64,000 nucleotides of DNA from Sphingomonas oligoaromativorans (GTDB taxonomy: Bacteria; Pseudomonadota; Alphaproteobacteria; Sphingomonadales; Sphingomonadaceae). A program made the position numbers and the translations under genes. Where the stretch lies: contig NZ_JAASQK010000004.1 in NCBI RefSeq assembly GCF_011762195.1, positions 310,001 to 374,000 on the forward strand, given 5' to 3'. The notes beneath the pieces are model-generated. The model saw only the letters and a list, made by a program, of their open reading frames with translations. It made no database searches and had not been told where the DNA came from. Shown piece after piece: positions 16,552 through 24,747 of this stretch (position 1 is its first letter; each line of letters opens with the position of its first letter).

Positions 16552-17234
16552 TGACGCTGGTCTCTCGCATCGCCCGCGCTCTGGTGCTGGCGCCGCACCC
16601 GGACGATGAGGTGCTGGGCTGCGGCGGCACGATGGCGCGGATCGTCTCGGAAGGCGGAGTGGTGGAGGTCGCGGTCGTCACGCGCGGCCGTCCGCCCCGG
16701 TTCGACGAGGCGCAGGCCGATCGGGTGCGCGCCGAGGCCGAACGCGCGCACCGAAGGCTCGGCGTCGCGCGCACGCATTTCCTCGATCTGCCGGCTGCCG
16801 AACTCGATCGCATGGCGCAGGCGGACCTCAACCACGCCATCGCCCGCGTCGTGGAGACGGTGCGGCCCGATACGCTGTTCGTGCCTTTCGTGGGTGATCT
16901 GCACATCGATCACCGGCTGGTGTTCGATGCAGCACTGGTCGCCGCGCGGCCAAGAGGGGAGCATTACCCCCGGCGCATTCTGGCCTACGAGACGGTGTCC
17001 GAGACGAACTGGTCCGCCCCGACGCTCGCGCCGGCCTTCCAGCCCAACATCTTCATCGACATCGGGGATCATCTGGAAGCGAAGCTCACCGCCTTCGCCT
17101 GCTTCGAGTCCCAGTGCCGGCCACCGCCCGACGAGCGTTCGCTCGAGACGCTGCGCGCGCTGGCGACGGTACGCGGCTCGACGGTGACACGGGCGGCGGC
17201 GGAGGCTTTCATGCTGATCCGGGAGGTGGGGTGA
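16548..17234 (+). CDS. PIG-L/LmbE-family N-deacetylase
   Basis: 228 residues. The zinc-binding motif 'LAPHPDDEVLGCGGTM' lies at residues 13-28, followed by 'VVTRGRPP' and the third metal-ligand region 'VGDLHIDHRLVFDAAL'. PIG-L enzymes remove acetyl from N-acetylamino sugars, free or lipid-linked. It sits between a formyltransferase and an ATP-grasp gene, each joined by overlap of 1-4 nt. It probably frees an amine that one of these neighbours then modifies. No membrane segment, so it acts in the cytoplasm. Confidence 0.92.
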   Translation: MMTLVSRIARALVLAPHPDDEVLGCGGTMARIVSEGGVVEVAVVTRGRPPRFDEAQADRVRAEAERAHRRLGVARTHFLDLPAAELDRMAQADLNHAIARVVETVRPDTLFVPFVGDLHIDHRLVFDAALVAARPRGEHYPRRILAYETVSETNWSAPTLAPAFQPNIFIDIGDHLEAKLTAFACFESQCRPPPDERSLETLRALATVRGSTVTRAAAEAFMLIREVG

Positions 17235-18250
17235 TGGACGCCTCCTCCGATCGTTTCTCCGGGCGATCCGGGGAGCGCAACGGAAGCCGTTCCGTGCGGA
17301 TGCTGCTCAGCTCGGCGGGGCGGCGCGTCGGTCTGTTGCGGGCATTCCGTTCCGCCGCCGAAGAGCTGGGCATCGCACTCGAAATCATCGCCTGCGATCT
17401 GGAACCGGAATGGAGCTCGGCCTGCCGCGAGGCGGATCGGGCCTTCGCCGTTCCTCCCGCACCATCGCCCGACTATATCGACGCGGTGCTGGGCATCTGC
17501 GAGCGCCACGGCATCGCTCTGGTGGTGCCGACGATCGACACCGAGCTTGTGCAATACAGCCACGCCCGCGATCGCTTCGCGGCAATCGGTGCGACGGTCT
17601 CCATCGGAAGCCCCGCGATCGTCGAGATGGCGCGGGACAAGCTGGCGACGGCGCGTTTCCTTGCGGCGGCGGGCATCGCCTCGCCCCGGACGGCCAGCGC
17701 CGAGGAACTGCTCGGTGGCGACGCGGACTGGCCCTGGCCGCTGCTCGCCAAACCGCGCCACGGCAGTTCGAGCCGAGGCATCCAGATCATCCACGATCGC
17801 GAGGAATTGCGGCCCCTGACGGCCGTGGAGCCCTATGTCGTGCAGGAAATGCTGCGCGGGCGCGAATTCACGGTGAACCTCTTTTTCGACGAGCATGGCC
17901 GGCTGCGCAGCGCCATCCCGCACGAGCGGCTGAAGGTGCGTGCCGGCGAGGTGGAGAAGGCGGTGACGATCCGCGATCCGGTGTTGTGCGGGATGGCGCG
18001 CGATCTCGGCGCCGCGCTGGATGGGCCGTTCGGCGCGATGTGCTTCCAGGCGATCATGGATGGCGAGGGCCGTGCCTCGCTGTTCGAGATCAACGCCCGC
18101 TTCGGCGGAGGCTATCCGCTGGCGCATCAGGCGGGGGCGACCTTCACCCGCTGGCTGCTCGAACAGGTGCTGGACCTGCCGCGCACGGCCCATGACGCAT
18201 GGCAGGCCGGCGTGGTGATGCTGCGCTACGACGACGCGGTGTTCGTGTGA
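17234..18250 (+). CDS. ATP-grasp domain protein (carbamoyl-phosphate-synthase-like)
   Basis: 338 residues. An N-terminal pre-ATP-grasp Rossmann-like part ('MLLSSAGRRVGLLRAFRSAA') is followed by the ATP-grasp core: 'MARDKLATARFLAAAGI', 'LLAKPRHGSSSRGIQII', 'EPYVVQEMLRGREFTVNLFF' and the metal site 'FEINARFGGGYPLAHQAGA'. Such proteins couple ATP hydrolysis to carboxylate-amine ligation. In polysaccharide clusters this subtype often comes with a HAD protein, as here. Attachment of an amino acid to an amino sugar is a reasonable guess, but no substrate is shown. Overlaps the next gene by 4 nt. Confidence 0.88.
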   Translation: MDASSDRFSGRSGERNGSRSVRMLLSSAGRRVGLLRAFRSAAEELGIALEIIACDLEPEWSSACREADRAFAVPPAPSPDYIDAVLGICERHGIALVVPTIDTELVQYSHARDRFAAIGATVSIGSPAIVEMARDKLATARFLAAAGIASPRTASAEELLGGDADWPWPLLAKPRHGSSSRGIQIIHDREELRPLTAVEPYVVQEMLRGREFTVNLFFDEHGRLRSAIPHERLKVRAGEVEKAVTIRDPVLCGMARDLGAALDGPFGAMCFQAIMDGEGRASLFEINARFGGGYPLAHQAGATFTRWLLEQVLDLPRTAHDAWQAGVVMLRYDDAVFV

Positions 18251-18924
18251 CCTGCCGCCCCGCGATCGACACCGTGATCGTGTTCGACCTCGACGACACC
18301 CTCTATCTGGAGCGCGACTATGTGGAGAGCGGCCTCCATGCCGTGGGCCGATGGATGGAGCGGCAGCTCGGCGTCGTCGATGCCGGCGGCGCGATGGTGG
18401 AGAATTTCCGCGCGGGCGCGCGGGGGCATCTCTTCGATACGGCGCTCGCTTCGGCGGGAGTTTCGGGGGCGGAAGAACTGATACCGCGAATGGTGCAGGT
18501 CTATCGGCAGCACCGGCCCACCATCAGGTTGGCGCAGGATGCGGCGCGTTTCCTCTCGCACCGGCCGGAGCGGACCGGATTCGCCATCATCACCGACGGC
18601 TATCTGGACGCGCAGCGCCGCAAGATCCGTGCGCTCGGCCTCCATCGGCTCGGCGTGGAGATGGCTGTCTGCACCGATCGCTGGGGGCGGCAGGGCTGGA
18701 AGCCCGCGTGCCGCGCCTTCGAGCATGTCCAGTCCTTCTTTGCCCTGCCGGCCGGTGCCTTCGCCTATGTCGCCGACAATCCCGAAAAGGATTTCGTCGC
18801 GCCCCGGCGCATGGGTTGGCGGACCGTGCAGATCAACCGCCCCGGCCGCCTGCATGAAGGCGTGACGGCCCCGATCGACCCCGCTGAACGGGAGATCGAC
18901 AGTTTCGACGGACTGCTGGCCTGA
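18247..18924 (+). CDS. HAD-family hydrolase
   Basis: 225 residues with HAD motif I 'VFDLDDTLYLERDYV', motif II near 'FAIITDGY' and motif III/IV 'WKPACRAFEHV...AYVADNPEKDF'. The cap insertion between motifs I and II is helical (class I). HAD enzymes are mostly phosphatases. The GTG start at 18247 overlaps the ATP-grasp stop, so the two probably act in one step sequence, the HAD enzyme perhaps removing a phosphate from an activated intermediate. It is the last gene of the seven-gene operon. Confidence 0.88.
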   Translation: MTCRPAIDTVIVFDLDDTLYLERDYVESGLHAVGRWMERQLGVVDAGGAMVENFRAGARGHLFDTALASAGVSGAEELIPRMVQVYRQHRPTIRLAQDAARFLSHRPERTGFAIITDGYLDAQRRKIRALGLHRLGVEMAVCTDRWGRQGWKPACRAFEHVQSFFALPAGAFAYVADNPEKDFVAPRRMGWRTVQINRPGRLHEGVTAPIDPAEREIDSFDGLLA

Positions 18925-19249
18925 AGGGCTCGCGCGGGAAAAGTTCCCGCCGGAAGAGGCGTACCCATTTCGGATGCCGGACCGATATCCACATGCACCT
19001 TGCGCAGACTTACTGGGAGGTCGCTTTACGCTACGGCGTGATGCATAGACGACATCGAGTGACAACCTCGGATGACGAGTTCTCGCGTGGATCATGCGAT
19101 GAACCCAACAGAGTGGCGCCGGGGGGAGTGTGGGTCCATCGATTATTTGAGCGCATCAAGTCGTGCGTGCGTTGCGCTCTGTCCGTGATCCGGGGATTCC
19201 TTCACGGATTTGCTGGCCTCCATTCCTTTACGGTGCAAAGGGGGCAGCC
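18925..19249. other. Intergenic region before the regulator-wzc pair
   Basis: 325 nt, clearly less GC-rich than the flanking genes around 19000-19200. No supported gene. It should contain the promoter and leader of the LuxR-type regulator gene. I could not assign a promoter with confidence. Confidence 0.4.
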
Positions 19250-20002
19250 TTGCACGCACATCTCAATATCGCGATCGTCAGCCAGAACGAGATCGAGGGC
19301 GAAGGCCTCCGTCGGATATTGACGGAGCAGTCCTTCGACGTCGTCGGCGTCCATCGCGACTGCCTCGCCCTCGATCTGGGGCATTGGGACGACGCGCCGG
19401 GCAGCGTCCCCCTCGTCATCATCGATGCCAACAGCGAGGAGGAAGGGCTCGAGACGTGCCGCTATGTCCATGACCGCTGGCCTCGGTGCAAGATCGTCAT
19501 CATCGCCACCGACTGCCAGAGCCGCGCCGTGGCGGAGGCCTTCCATGCCGGAATAGACGGTTATGTCGGCAAGCATATTTCCTGCGCCAGCCTGGCCGAG
19601 ATGCTGAAGCTGGTGGCGCTGGGCGAGAAGATGATCCCGTCGCAGGTGATCTTCGATCTCGCCTCGCTCAAGGCGGATGGCGGCCTCGACGAGATCAAGG
19701 TCTCGACCGGGGACGCCAATCTTTCCGATCGCGAGATCGAGATTCTCAAGGGGCTGATCCGGGGCGAACCGAACAAGGTGATCTCGCGCCGGCTGCTGAT
19801 TACCGAGGCCACCGTCAAGGTCCACGTCAAGTCGATCCTCCGCAAGCTCGGCGTGATGAACCGGACGCAGGCCGCGATCTGGGGAATGAGCCACGGGTTG
19901 ACCGGAGGCCTCCAGAGCGCCCCCGTCGCGGCGTCGGCGGGCGGAATGATGAACGGTGCCGGCGGCGGAGCTTTCGGAGGCGGAGGCGCCTATCTCGGCT
20001 GA
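19250..20002 (+). CDS. LuxR-type regulator with an atypical receiver domain
   Basis: 250 residues: receiver-like domain (1-120), linker, a LuxR/FixJ HTH ('LSDREIEILKGLIRGEPNKVISRRL', in parts 'LSDREIEILKGL' and 'TEATVKVHVKSILRKLGV'), and a Gly-rich tail ('GGGAFGGGGAYLG'). Asp59 ('VIIDANS'), Thr87 and Lys108 are kept, but the acidic pair that binds Mg2+ after beta-1 is replaced by Ser-Gln ('IAIVSQNE'). Phosphorylation may therefore be absent or unusual. The TTG start at 19250 follows AAAGGGGG with good spacing. It precedes the wzc-like gene by 38 nt and probably controls polysaccharide production. Confidence 0.88.
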   Translation: MHAHLNIAIVSQNEIEGEGLRRILTEQSFDVVGVHRDCLALDLGHWDDAPGSVPLVIIDANSEEEGLETCRYVHDRWPRCKIVIIATDCQSRAVAEAFHAGIDGYVGKHISCASLAEMLKLVALGEKMIPSQVIFDLASLKADGGLDEIKVSTGDANLSDREIEILKGLIRGEPNKVISRRLLITEATVKVHVKSILRKLGVMNRTQAAIWGMSHGLTGGLQSAPVAASAGGMMNGAGGGAFGGGGAYLG

Positions 20003-20040
20003 CGGAAGCTCGGCTCGGACGATCTATCGAGGGGGACGGG

Positions 20041-22362
20041 ATGCAGAATGCCAATGCCCTCATCATGCCAGGGCAAGGCCTTGACGGTCAGGCATATACG
20101 ATGCGGGGCGCGCACCAGCAGCCGGGCACGCGAACCGGTTATCTGGGGATCGCGGACTCGCTCAGGATCATCCGGCGGCGGCGGTGGCTGATCCTGCTGG
20201 TGGTGGCGGCGGTCGTGCTGCTGACCATGCTCTATCTGTCGCAGACCCAGCCGATCTACAGCAGCACCACCACCGTGATGGTGCCGCCGCCCGACCAGAA
20301 TGTGCAGTCCGCCCCCGGCGCGCCGACGCTCGCGCCGAGCCCGAACGAGGAAACGGCGATCCAGACGCGGGTGGAGCTTCTCCAGTCGCGCTCGCTGGCG
20401 CGGCAGACGGCCGAGAGCCTGCAACTGTCCCACGATCCCGAATTCGCACCGGGCCTTGGCGGGCCGGGCTTCGTCGATCGCTTCCTGAGCTTCCTGCAAC
20501 CCGGCGTGACGGTCGCGCTCTCGCCCAGCCAGAAGGCGCTCGCGGCGGAGCGCGCGCGTTCCGAGGCGGTGACCGATCATCTGATGGCGCATCTCAGCGT
20601 GGCGCGGGACGGGCGCTCCAACGTCATCAGCATCACCGCGTCCTCGGCCGATCCCGTCAAGGCGGCGCGCATCGCGAACCGGCTGGTCGACACATACATC
20701 CGCGGCCAGATCGACGACGCGAACGAGACCCGTTCGCAGGAGATCAAGGCGCTTTCCGAACGGGTGAAGGAAGTGCGCGGCTACCTCCAGAATGCGGACA
20801 TGGCGGCGGCATCCTATCGCAAGCAGCATGGCCTCATGAACTCCCGCCCGGAGGACAGCGGCTCGCTTCAGGCGACGCAGATCGCGGGTCTTCTGGCACA
20901 GGCGCAGGCGGATACCGCTTCGGATGCGCGCAAGGCCGCGCCTGCCGTGATGCCTGACGGCGGCGTCTCGGCCTCGTCGGTGTTGCTGACCGATCTGCGC
21001 GGACAGGAGGCGCTCCTCACCCGCAAGCTCGGTGAGCTCACCAGCTTCTACGGCCCCGGCTATCCCGACGTCGCCAAGACGCAGGCCGAGCTGACGGCGC
21101 TGCGTGCCCGCATCGATCAGGAAACGGCGCGCCTCACGGCGGATCTGAACAGTCAGGCCTCGGCCAGCCAGGCGCGATCCGGCTCGCTCAGTGCGGCGAT
21201 CGCAGGGCTGCGCAGCCGCTCGTTCAACGACGACACCACGGCCGTGCCGCTCCGCGCGCTCGAACGCAATTCGGATGCGGTCAACACGCTCTATACGACG
21301 CTGCTCAACCAGTTGAACGCCAAGATCGGCCAGACGCCCGATCTCGACCCGGACATCACCCGCATCTCCCGCGCGCCGGTGCCGGACGAGCCGAGCTATC
21401 CGCTGCCCAAGCGCGTGCTGGCGGTCACCTTCGTCGCGGCGCTGGCGCTCGGTACGCTGCTGGCGTTCGTGATCGAGGCGATGGACACCAAGCTGCGGAC
21501 CTCCGAACAGGTGCAGCGCCTGCTCGGCATCCCGACCCTCGCGATGATCCCGGAGATGGAGGACGATGAGGGGCCGGTGCATTCGATCGTCGCCGGCCGG
21601 CCGCGCTCCCGCTTCGCCGAGGCGATGCGCAACCTGCTGATCGAGCTGGAATCCCGTATCGAGAAGGACGGGCCGAAGATCGTCGTCGTGACTTCGCCGC
21701 TGGAAGACGAGGGCAAGAACACCATCGCCGCCAGCCTGGGCGCGGCGGCGGCGGTGATCGGTCGCCATGCGGTCGTGGTCGATTTCGATCTGCGCCGGCC
21801 GGAATCCACGGGCTCGAACACGCTGCCGGTGCCGAATGGCGCGGGTGTCGTCGCCTATCTCGCCGATCGGGCGCATGTCGACGAACTCGCGATCGCGGAG
21901 GACGAGCAGCATTTCGCGGTGATCGGCGTGGGCGAGTCGGCGGCCGATCCGGGCGCGCTCATCGCCTCGCCCCGCCTGCCGGAGCTGCTGGATCAACTGC
22001 GCCAGCGCTTCGAGCTGGTGATCCTCAACGCGCCGCCGATCCTGCCGGTCCGCGACGCCAAGACGCTGTCGGACCATGCCGACGCGACGCTGCTGGTGCT
22101 GCGCTGGGGGCGGACCAGCCCCGAGGCGGCGGCCGCCGCCATGGATATCTTCGATCGGCCGGTGACGGGCGCCGTGCTCAACAGGGTCGATTATGAGGTT
22201 CACGCCAATCGCCGCTATGGCGACGCGATCCACCATGTCGCGCAGTCGATGGCCTATTATGATCCAGAGCCGGATCGGGGGCGCTGGGGCTGGCTCCGCC
22301 GCATGCGTCGCCGCTTCCGCCGGGGCATCAGCCGGACGGCCGAGGCGCTGCATCTCGCGTGA
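20041..22362 (+). CDS. Wzc-like polysaccharide co-polymerase/BY-kinase with degenerate nucleotide motifs
   Basis: 773 residues: Wzz domain with first membrane helix near 49-66, coiled-coil GNVR region, second helix near 460-480, and a cytoplasmic BY-kinase-like domain. The Walker A region reads 'SPLEDEGKNTIAASLG', so the Ser/Thr after Lys559 is Asn560. Walker A' keeps both Asp ('VVDFDLRRP', D581 and D583). The Walker B Asp is Asn663 ('LVILNAPP'). The C-terminus has only three Tyr (726, 739, 740) instead of a long cluster. Wzc proteins control polymer length and link to the Wza channel. ATG 20041 follows GAGGGGGACGGG. Kinase activity is doubtful; co-polymerase role is likely. Confidence 0.92.
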   Translation: MQNANALIMPGQGLDGQAYTMRGAHQQPGTRTGYLGIADSLRIIRRRRWLILLVVAAVVLLTMLYLSQTQPIYSSTTTVMVPPPDQNVQSAPGAPTLAPSPNEETAIQTRVELLQSRSLARQTAESLQLSHDPEFAPGLGGPGFVDRFLSFLQPGVTVALSPSQKALAAERARSEAVTDHLMAHLSVARDGRSNVISITASSADPVKAARIANRLVDTYIRGQIDDANETRSQEIKALSERVKEVRGYLQNADMAAASYRKQHGLMNSRPEDSGSLQATQIAGLLAQAQADTASDARKAAPAVMPDGGVSASSVLLTDLRGQEALLTRKLGELTSFYGPGYPDVAKTQAELTALRARIDQETARLTADLNSQASASQARSGSLSAAIAGLRSRSFNDDTTAVPLRALERNSDAVNTLYTTLLNQLNAKIGQTPDLDPDITRISRAPVPDEPSYPLPKRVLAVTFVAALALGTLLAFVIEAMDTKLRTSEQVQRLLGIPTLAMIPEMEDDEGPVHSIVAGRPRSRFAEAMRNLLIELESRIEKDGPKIVVVTSPLEDEGKNTIAASLGAAAAVIGRHAVVVDFDLRRPESTGSNTLPVPNGAGVVAYLADRAHVDELAIAEDEQHFAVIGVGESAADPGALIASPRLPELLDQLRQRFELVILNAPPILPVRDAKTLSDHADATLLVLRWGRTSPEAAAAAMDIFDRPVTGAVLNRVDYEVHANRRYGDAIHHVAQSMAYYDPEPDRGRWGWLRRMRRRFRRGISRTAEALHLA

Positions 22363-23737
22363 GGACGGCGCCCGCGGTGACGGTACGCTCCTCCCTCAGC
22401 CCTCGCCGCAGGGAGAGCGTCAGGCCGGCAAGCCACACCGTGCCGAACAGCACATGAGCCATGTTCGCGCCCATCGCCCCCAACAGATAGATGAGTGGCG
22501 CCACCAGCCCGTAGAAGGTCGCCGCCGCCGCGAGCACGGTGCGCAGGACGGCCGGTTGCCTTCCCATCGCCAACAGCGCCGCCCGGCTCGCCGCCCCGCT
22601 GATGGTGAGCGCCACCGCGAAGATCTGGACGGTCAGCAGCGGCCCGGCAGCGGCGAAGCGGGCGCCGGCGGCCATCTCGATCGCCCATCCGCCCAATAGA
22701 AGCGCGCCGAGGAAGCAGGCCGCGCCGAAGCTCGCCAGCACCAGTTCGGTCTGGAGGATGAGGCGGAGGAAGCTCTTGCGCTGTCCGGCCGCCCACATCC
22801 GGCTGAGATCGGGATAGACCACGGCCTCGACCTGGCTCCCGACCTGCTGCACGACGCGGCTCACCCGCTTGGCGATGTGGAACATGCCGGCCGAGGCGGG
22901 GTCCGCCAGCCAGCCCACGATCAGCGTGTCGAGCTGTTGCGCGCTCGCCCAGATGGTGAGCGAGAAATTGGCGCCCCAGGTGAAGCGCCAGAGGTCCGGG
23001 AAGCGGCTGGACATGCCGGTGAGGCTTGCGCGGAGGATGCGCGTGGTCCCCTCGCGATGGAGCGTCCGCATACCGACGAGGATGTTGAGCAGCGTACCGA
23101 GGATCTGCGTCGCCGCCCACACGATCACGAAGCCGGGCAGGCCGGCGCCCAGAACGAACGCCAGCGCGCTCGCGGCAAGGCGGGCAAGAGCGGTGATGAC
23201 CTGAAGCCGCGCGATGATGCGGAAGCGGCCGGTCAGCCGGAAGATGGCGGTCGCGGTCCCGTTCATGTTGAACAGGAGCGAGACCATGTAGATGAGCGCC
23301 GTCCCCACCGCCGCCCAGCCGATGCCGAACACGAAATGCGCCGCGACAGAGAGAAGGCTCGCGACGGCCCACGCGCCGGTGCTTCCCATGCCGTCCAGCA
23401 TCAGCCCGAACTTGTAGAGCGAGCGCAGATCGTCGCGCTGTGATTGCGGGTCCAGCGTCGCGCCATAGCGGATCAGGGGTTGCCACGACTGGAAGCTCAG
23501 CAACCGCTCGCAGGCCTGCCCCAGCGTCAGGATCAGGGCCAGCACGCCATAATCCTTCGGCCCCAGCGCACGGGCGGCAAGCGCGATCGACAGCAGACTG
23601 AGGCATACGGTGGCGGAGGTGCCGGTCAGCAGATGGCCGACCGAACGGACCCGATGGTGGCGAAGGGCGGCGAAGGCTCGCCCCGACGGATGGCTGGAAC
23701 GAACCTGCCCGGCGCCGATATCCCCATCGGTCATCAT
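22328..23737 (-). CDS. Wzx-like lipid-linked oligosaccharide flippase
   Basis: 469 residues, 12 or more predicted membrane helices, with the polysaccharide-synthase N-terminal pattern 'GHLLTGTSATVCLSLLSIALAARALGPKDYGVLAL' (parts 'SIALAARALGPKDYG'). MOP-superfamily Wzx proteins move undecaprenyl-PP-linked repeat units across the inner membrane. The ATG at 23737 has AGAAGGGGCGA upstream and is preferred over the ATG at 23776. It is the only gene here facing the other way: its 3' end overlaps the wzc-like gene by 35 nt and it diverges from the methyltransferase gene. Confidence 0.9.
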   Translation of the reverse strand: MMTDGDIGAGQVRSSHPSGRAFAALRHHRVRSVGHLLTGTSATVCLSLLSIALAARALGPKDYGVLALILTLGQACERLLSFQSWQPLIRYGATLDPQSQRDDLRSLYKFGLMLDGMGSTGAWAVASLLSVAAHFVFGIGWAAVGTALIYMVSLLFNMNGTATAIFRLTGRFRIIARLQVITALARLAASALAFVLGAGLPGFVIVWAATQILGTLLNILVGMRTLHREGTTRILRASLTGMSSRFPDLWRFTWGANFSLTIWASAQQLDTLIVGWLADPASAGMFHIAKRVSRVVQQVGSQVEAVVYPDLSRMWAAGQRKSFLRLILQTELVLASFGAACFLGALLLGGWAIEMAAGARFAAAGPLLTVQIFAVALTISGAASRAALLAMGRQPAVLRTVLAAAATFYGLVAPLIYLLGAMGANMAHVLFGTVWLAGLTLSLRRGLREERTVTAGAVLTRDAAPRPSG

Positions 23738-23868
23738 TCGCCCCTTCTGGCCCGTATGAAATCGATGGGCCGTCATGCGCGCCGGGTGCAGCCTGTCAGC
23801 CGTCGTAATCCGAAATTCCTCGCGCCCGCGAAGGCCTCGCGCGGTTACAAAATCGCGGGAGGGTGGTC

Positions 23869-24747
23869 ATGGCGATCACGGCAACCAAATTCTTTTCGCT
23901 CGATCCCGCGCGCCTGACGCCGGACGTGGAGGACCGCTTCTTCACGGATCTCAAGACCTACAACAACACCTTCAAGCGGACGGCGAGCCATCGCTTCCAC
24001 GACCTCGACGATTGCTGCGTGCGCCATTTCGACGAGATGGGCGTCAGGCTGGGGGAGGTGCTCGACATCGGCGTCTCGTCGGGCAGCACCACGCTGGATT
24101 TGAGCGACCGGCTGCACGCCGCCGGGCAGTCGGCGCGGATCGTGGGGACGGACCTGTCGCTGACCGGCTATCTCATGCAGGTGACGCCGTGGCTGCGTGC
24201 GCTCGTCGACGAGAACGGGCATCCGCTGCAATATGAGCTGTTCGGCAAGGCGATCCGGGCATGGGGCCGGCGCGCGGACTATGTCACCGGCATGATCCTT
24301 GTGCGCGGCCTTCTCCATTTCCTGTGCGAGGATCGGGTGCATCGCCGGCTGCACGAACATGACGGATCGCTCCGCCCGCTCCAGCTTCTGAGCCCCAGAC
24401 TGCGGAACCGGGCGGACATCCGCATCGAGAAGAACGATATCTTCAGCCGTACCGGTCATTTTATCGAGCGGTTCGATTTCATCCGCGCCGCCAATATCCT
24501 CAATCGCGGCTATTTCGACGAGACGACGCTTCGGCGCGGTTTCGCCAATGTGGTGAGCTATCTTTCCGGCCCCGGTGCCTGGTTGCTGGTGGCGCGGACC
24601 AACGGCGCCGCCAATGTCGCGACGCTGTTCCGCGTGGCGCCCGACGGGCGGCGGTTGCTGGTGGTGGACAGGATCGGCGGCGGATCGGAGGTCGAGCGGC
24701 TGGCGCTGTGGGCGCCGCTGCCGTTCCGGAGGATGGAGGCATCATGA
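23869..24747 (+). CDS. Class I SAM methyltransferase-like protein
   Basis: 292 residues. The N-terminal half carries 'VLDIGVSSGSTTLDLSDRL', a glycine-rich motif I of SAM-dependent methyltransferases, followed by an acidic 'IVGTDLSLTGY' consistent with motif II. The middle has basic and aromatic stretches, and 'FDFIRAANILNRGYF' may be motif IV/V. No substrate can be named; in this setting O-methylation of a sugar is possible. ATG 23869 follows GCGGGAGGG. It overlaps the next glycosyltransferase by 4 nt and opens an operon running to 33148. Confidence 0.72.
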   Translation: MAITATKFFSLDPARLTPDVEDRFFTDLKTYNNTFKRTASHRFHDLDDCCVRHFDEMGVRLGEVLDIGVSSGSTTLDLSDRLHAAGQSARIVGTDLSLTGYLMQVTPWLRALVDENGHPLQYELFGKAIRAWGRRADYVTGMILVRGLLHFLCEDRVHRRLHEHDGSLRPLQLLSPRLRNRADIRIEKNDIFSRTGHFIERFDFIRAANILNRGYFDETTLRRGFANVVSYLSGPGAWLLVARTNGAANVATLFRVAPDGRRLLVVDRIGGGSEVERLALWAPLPFRRMEAS

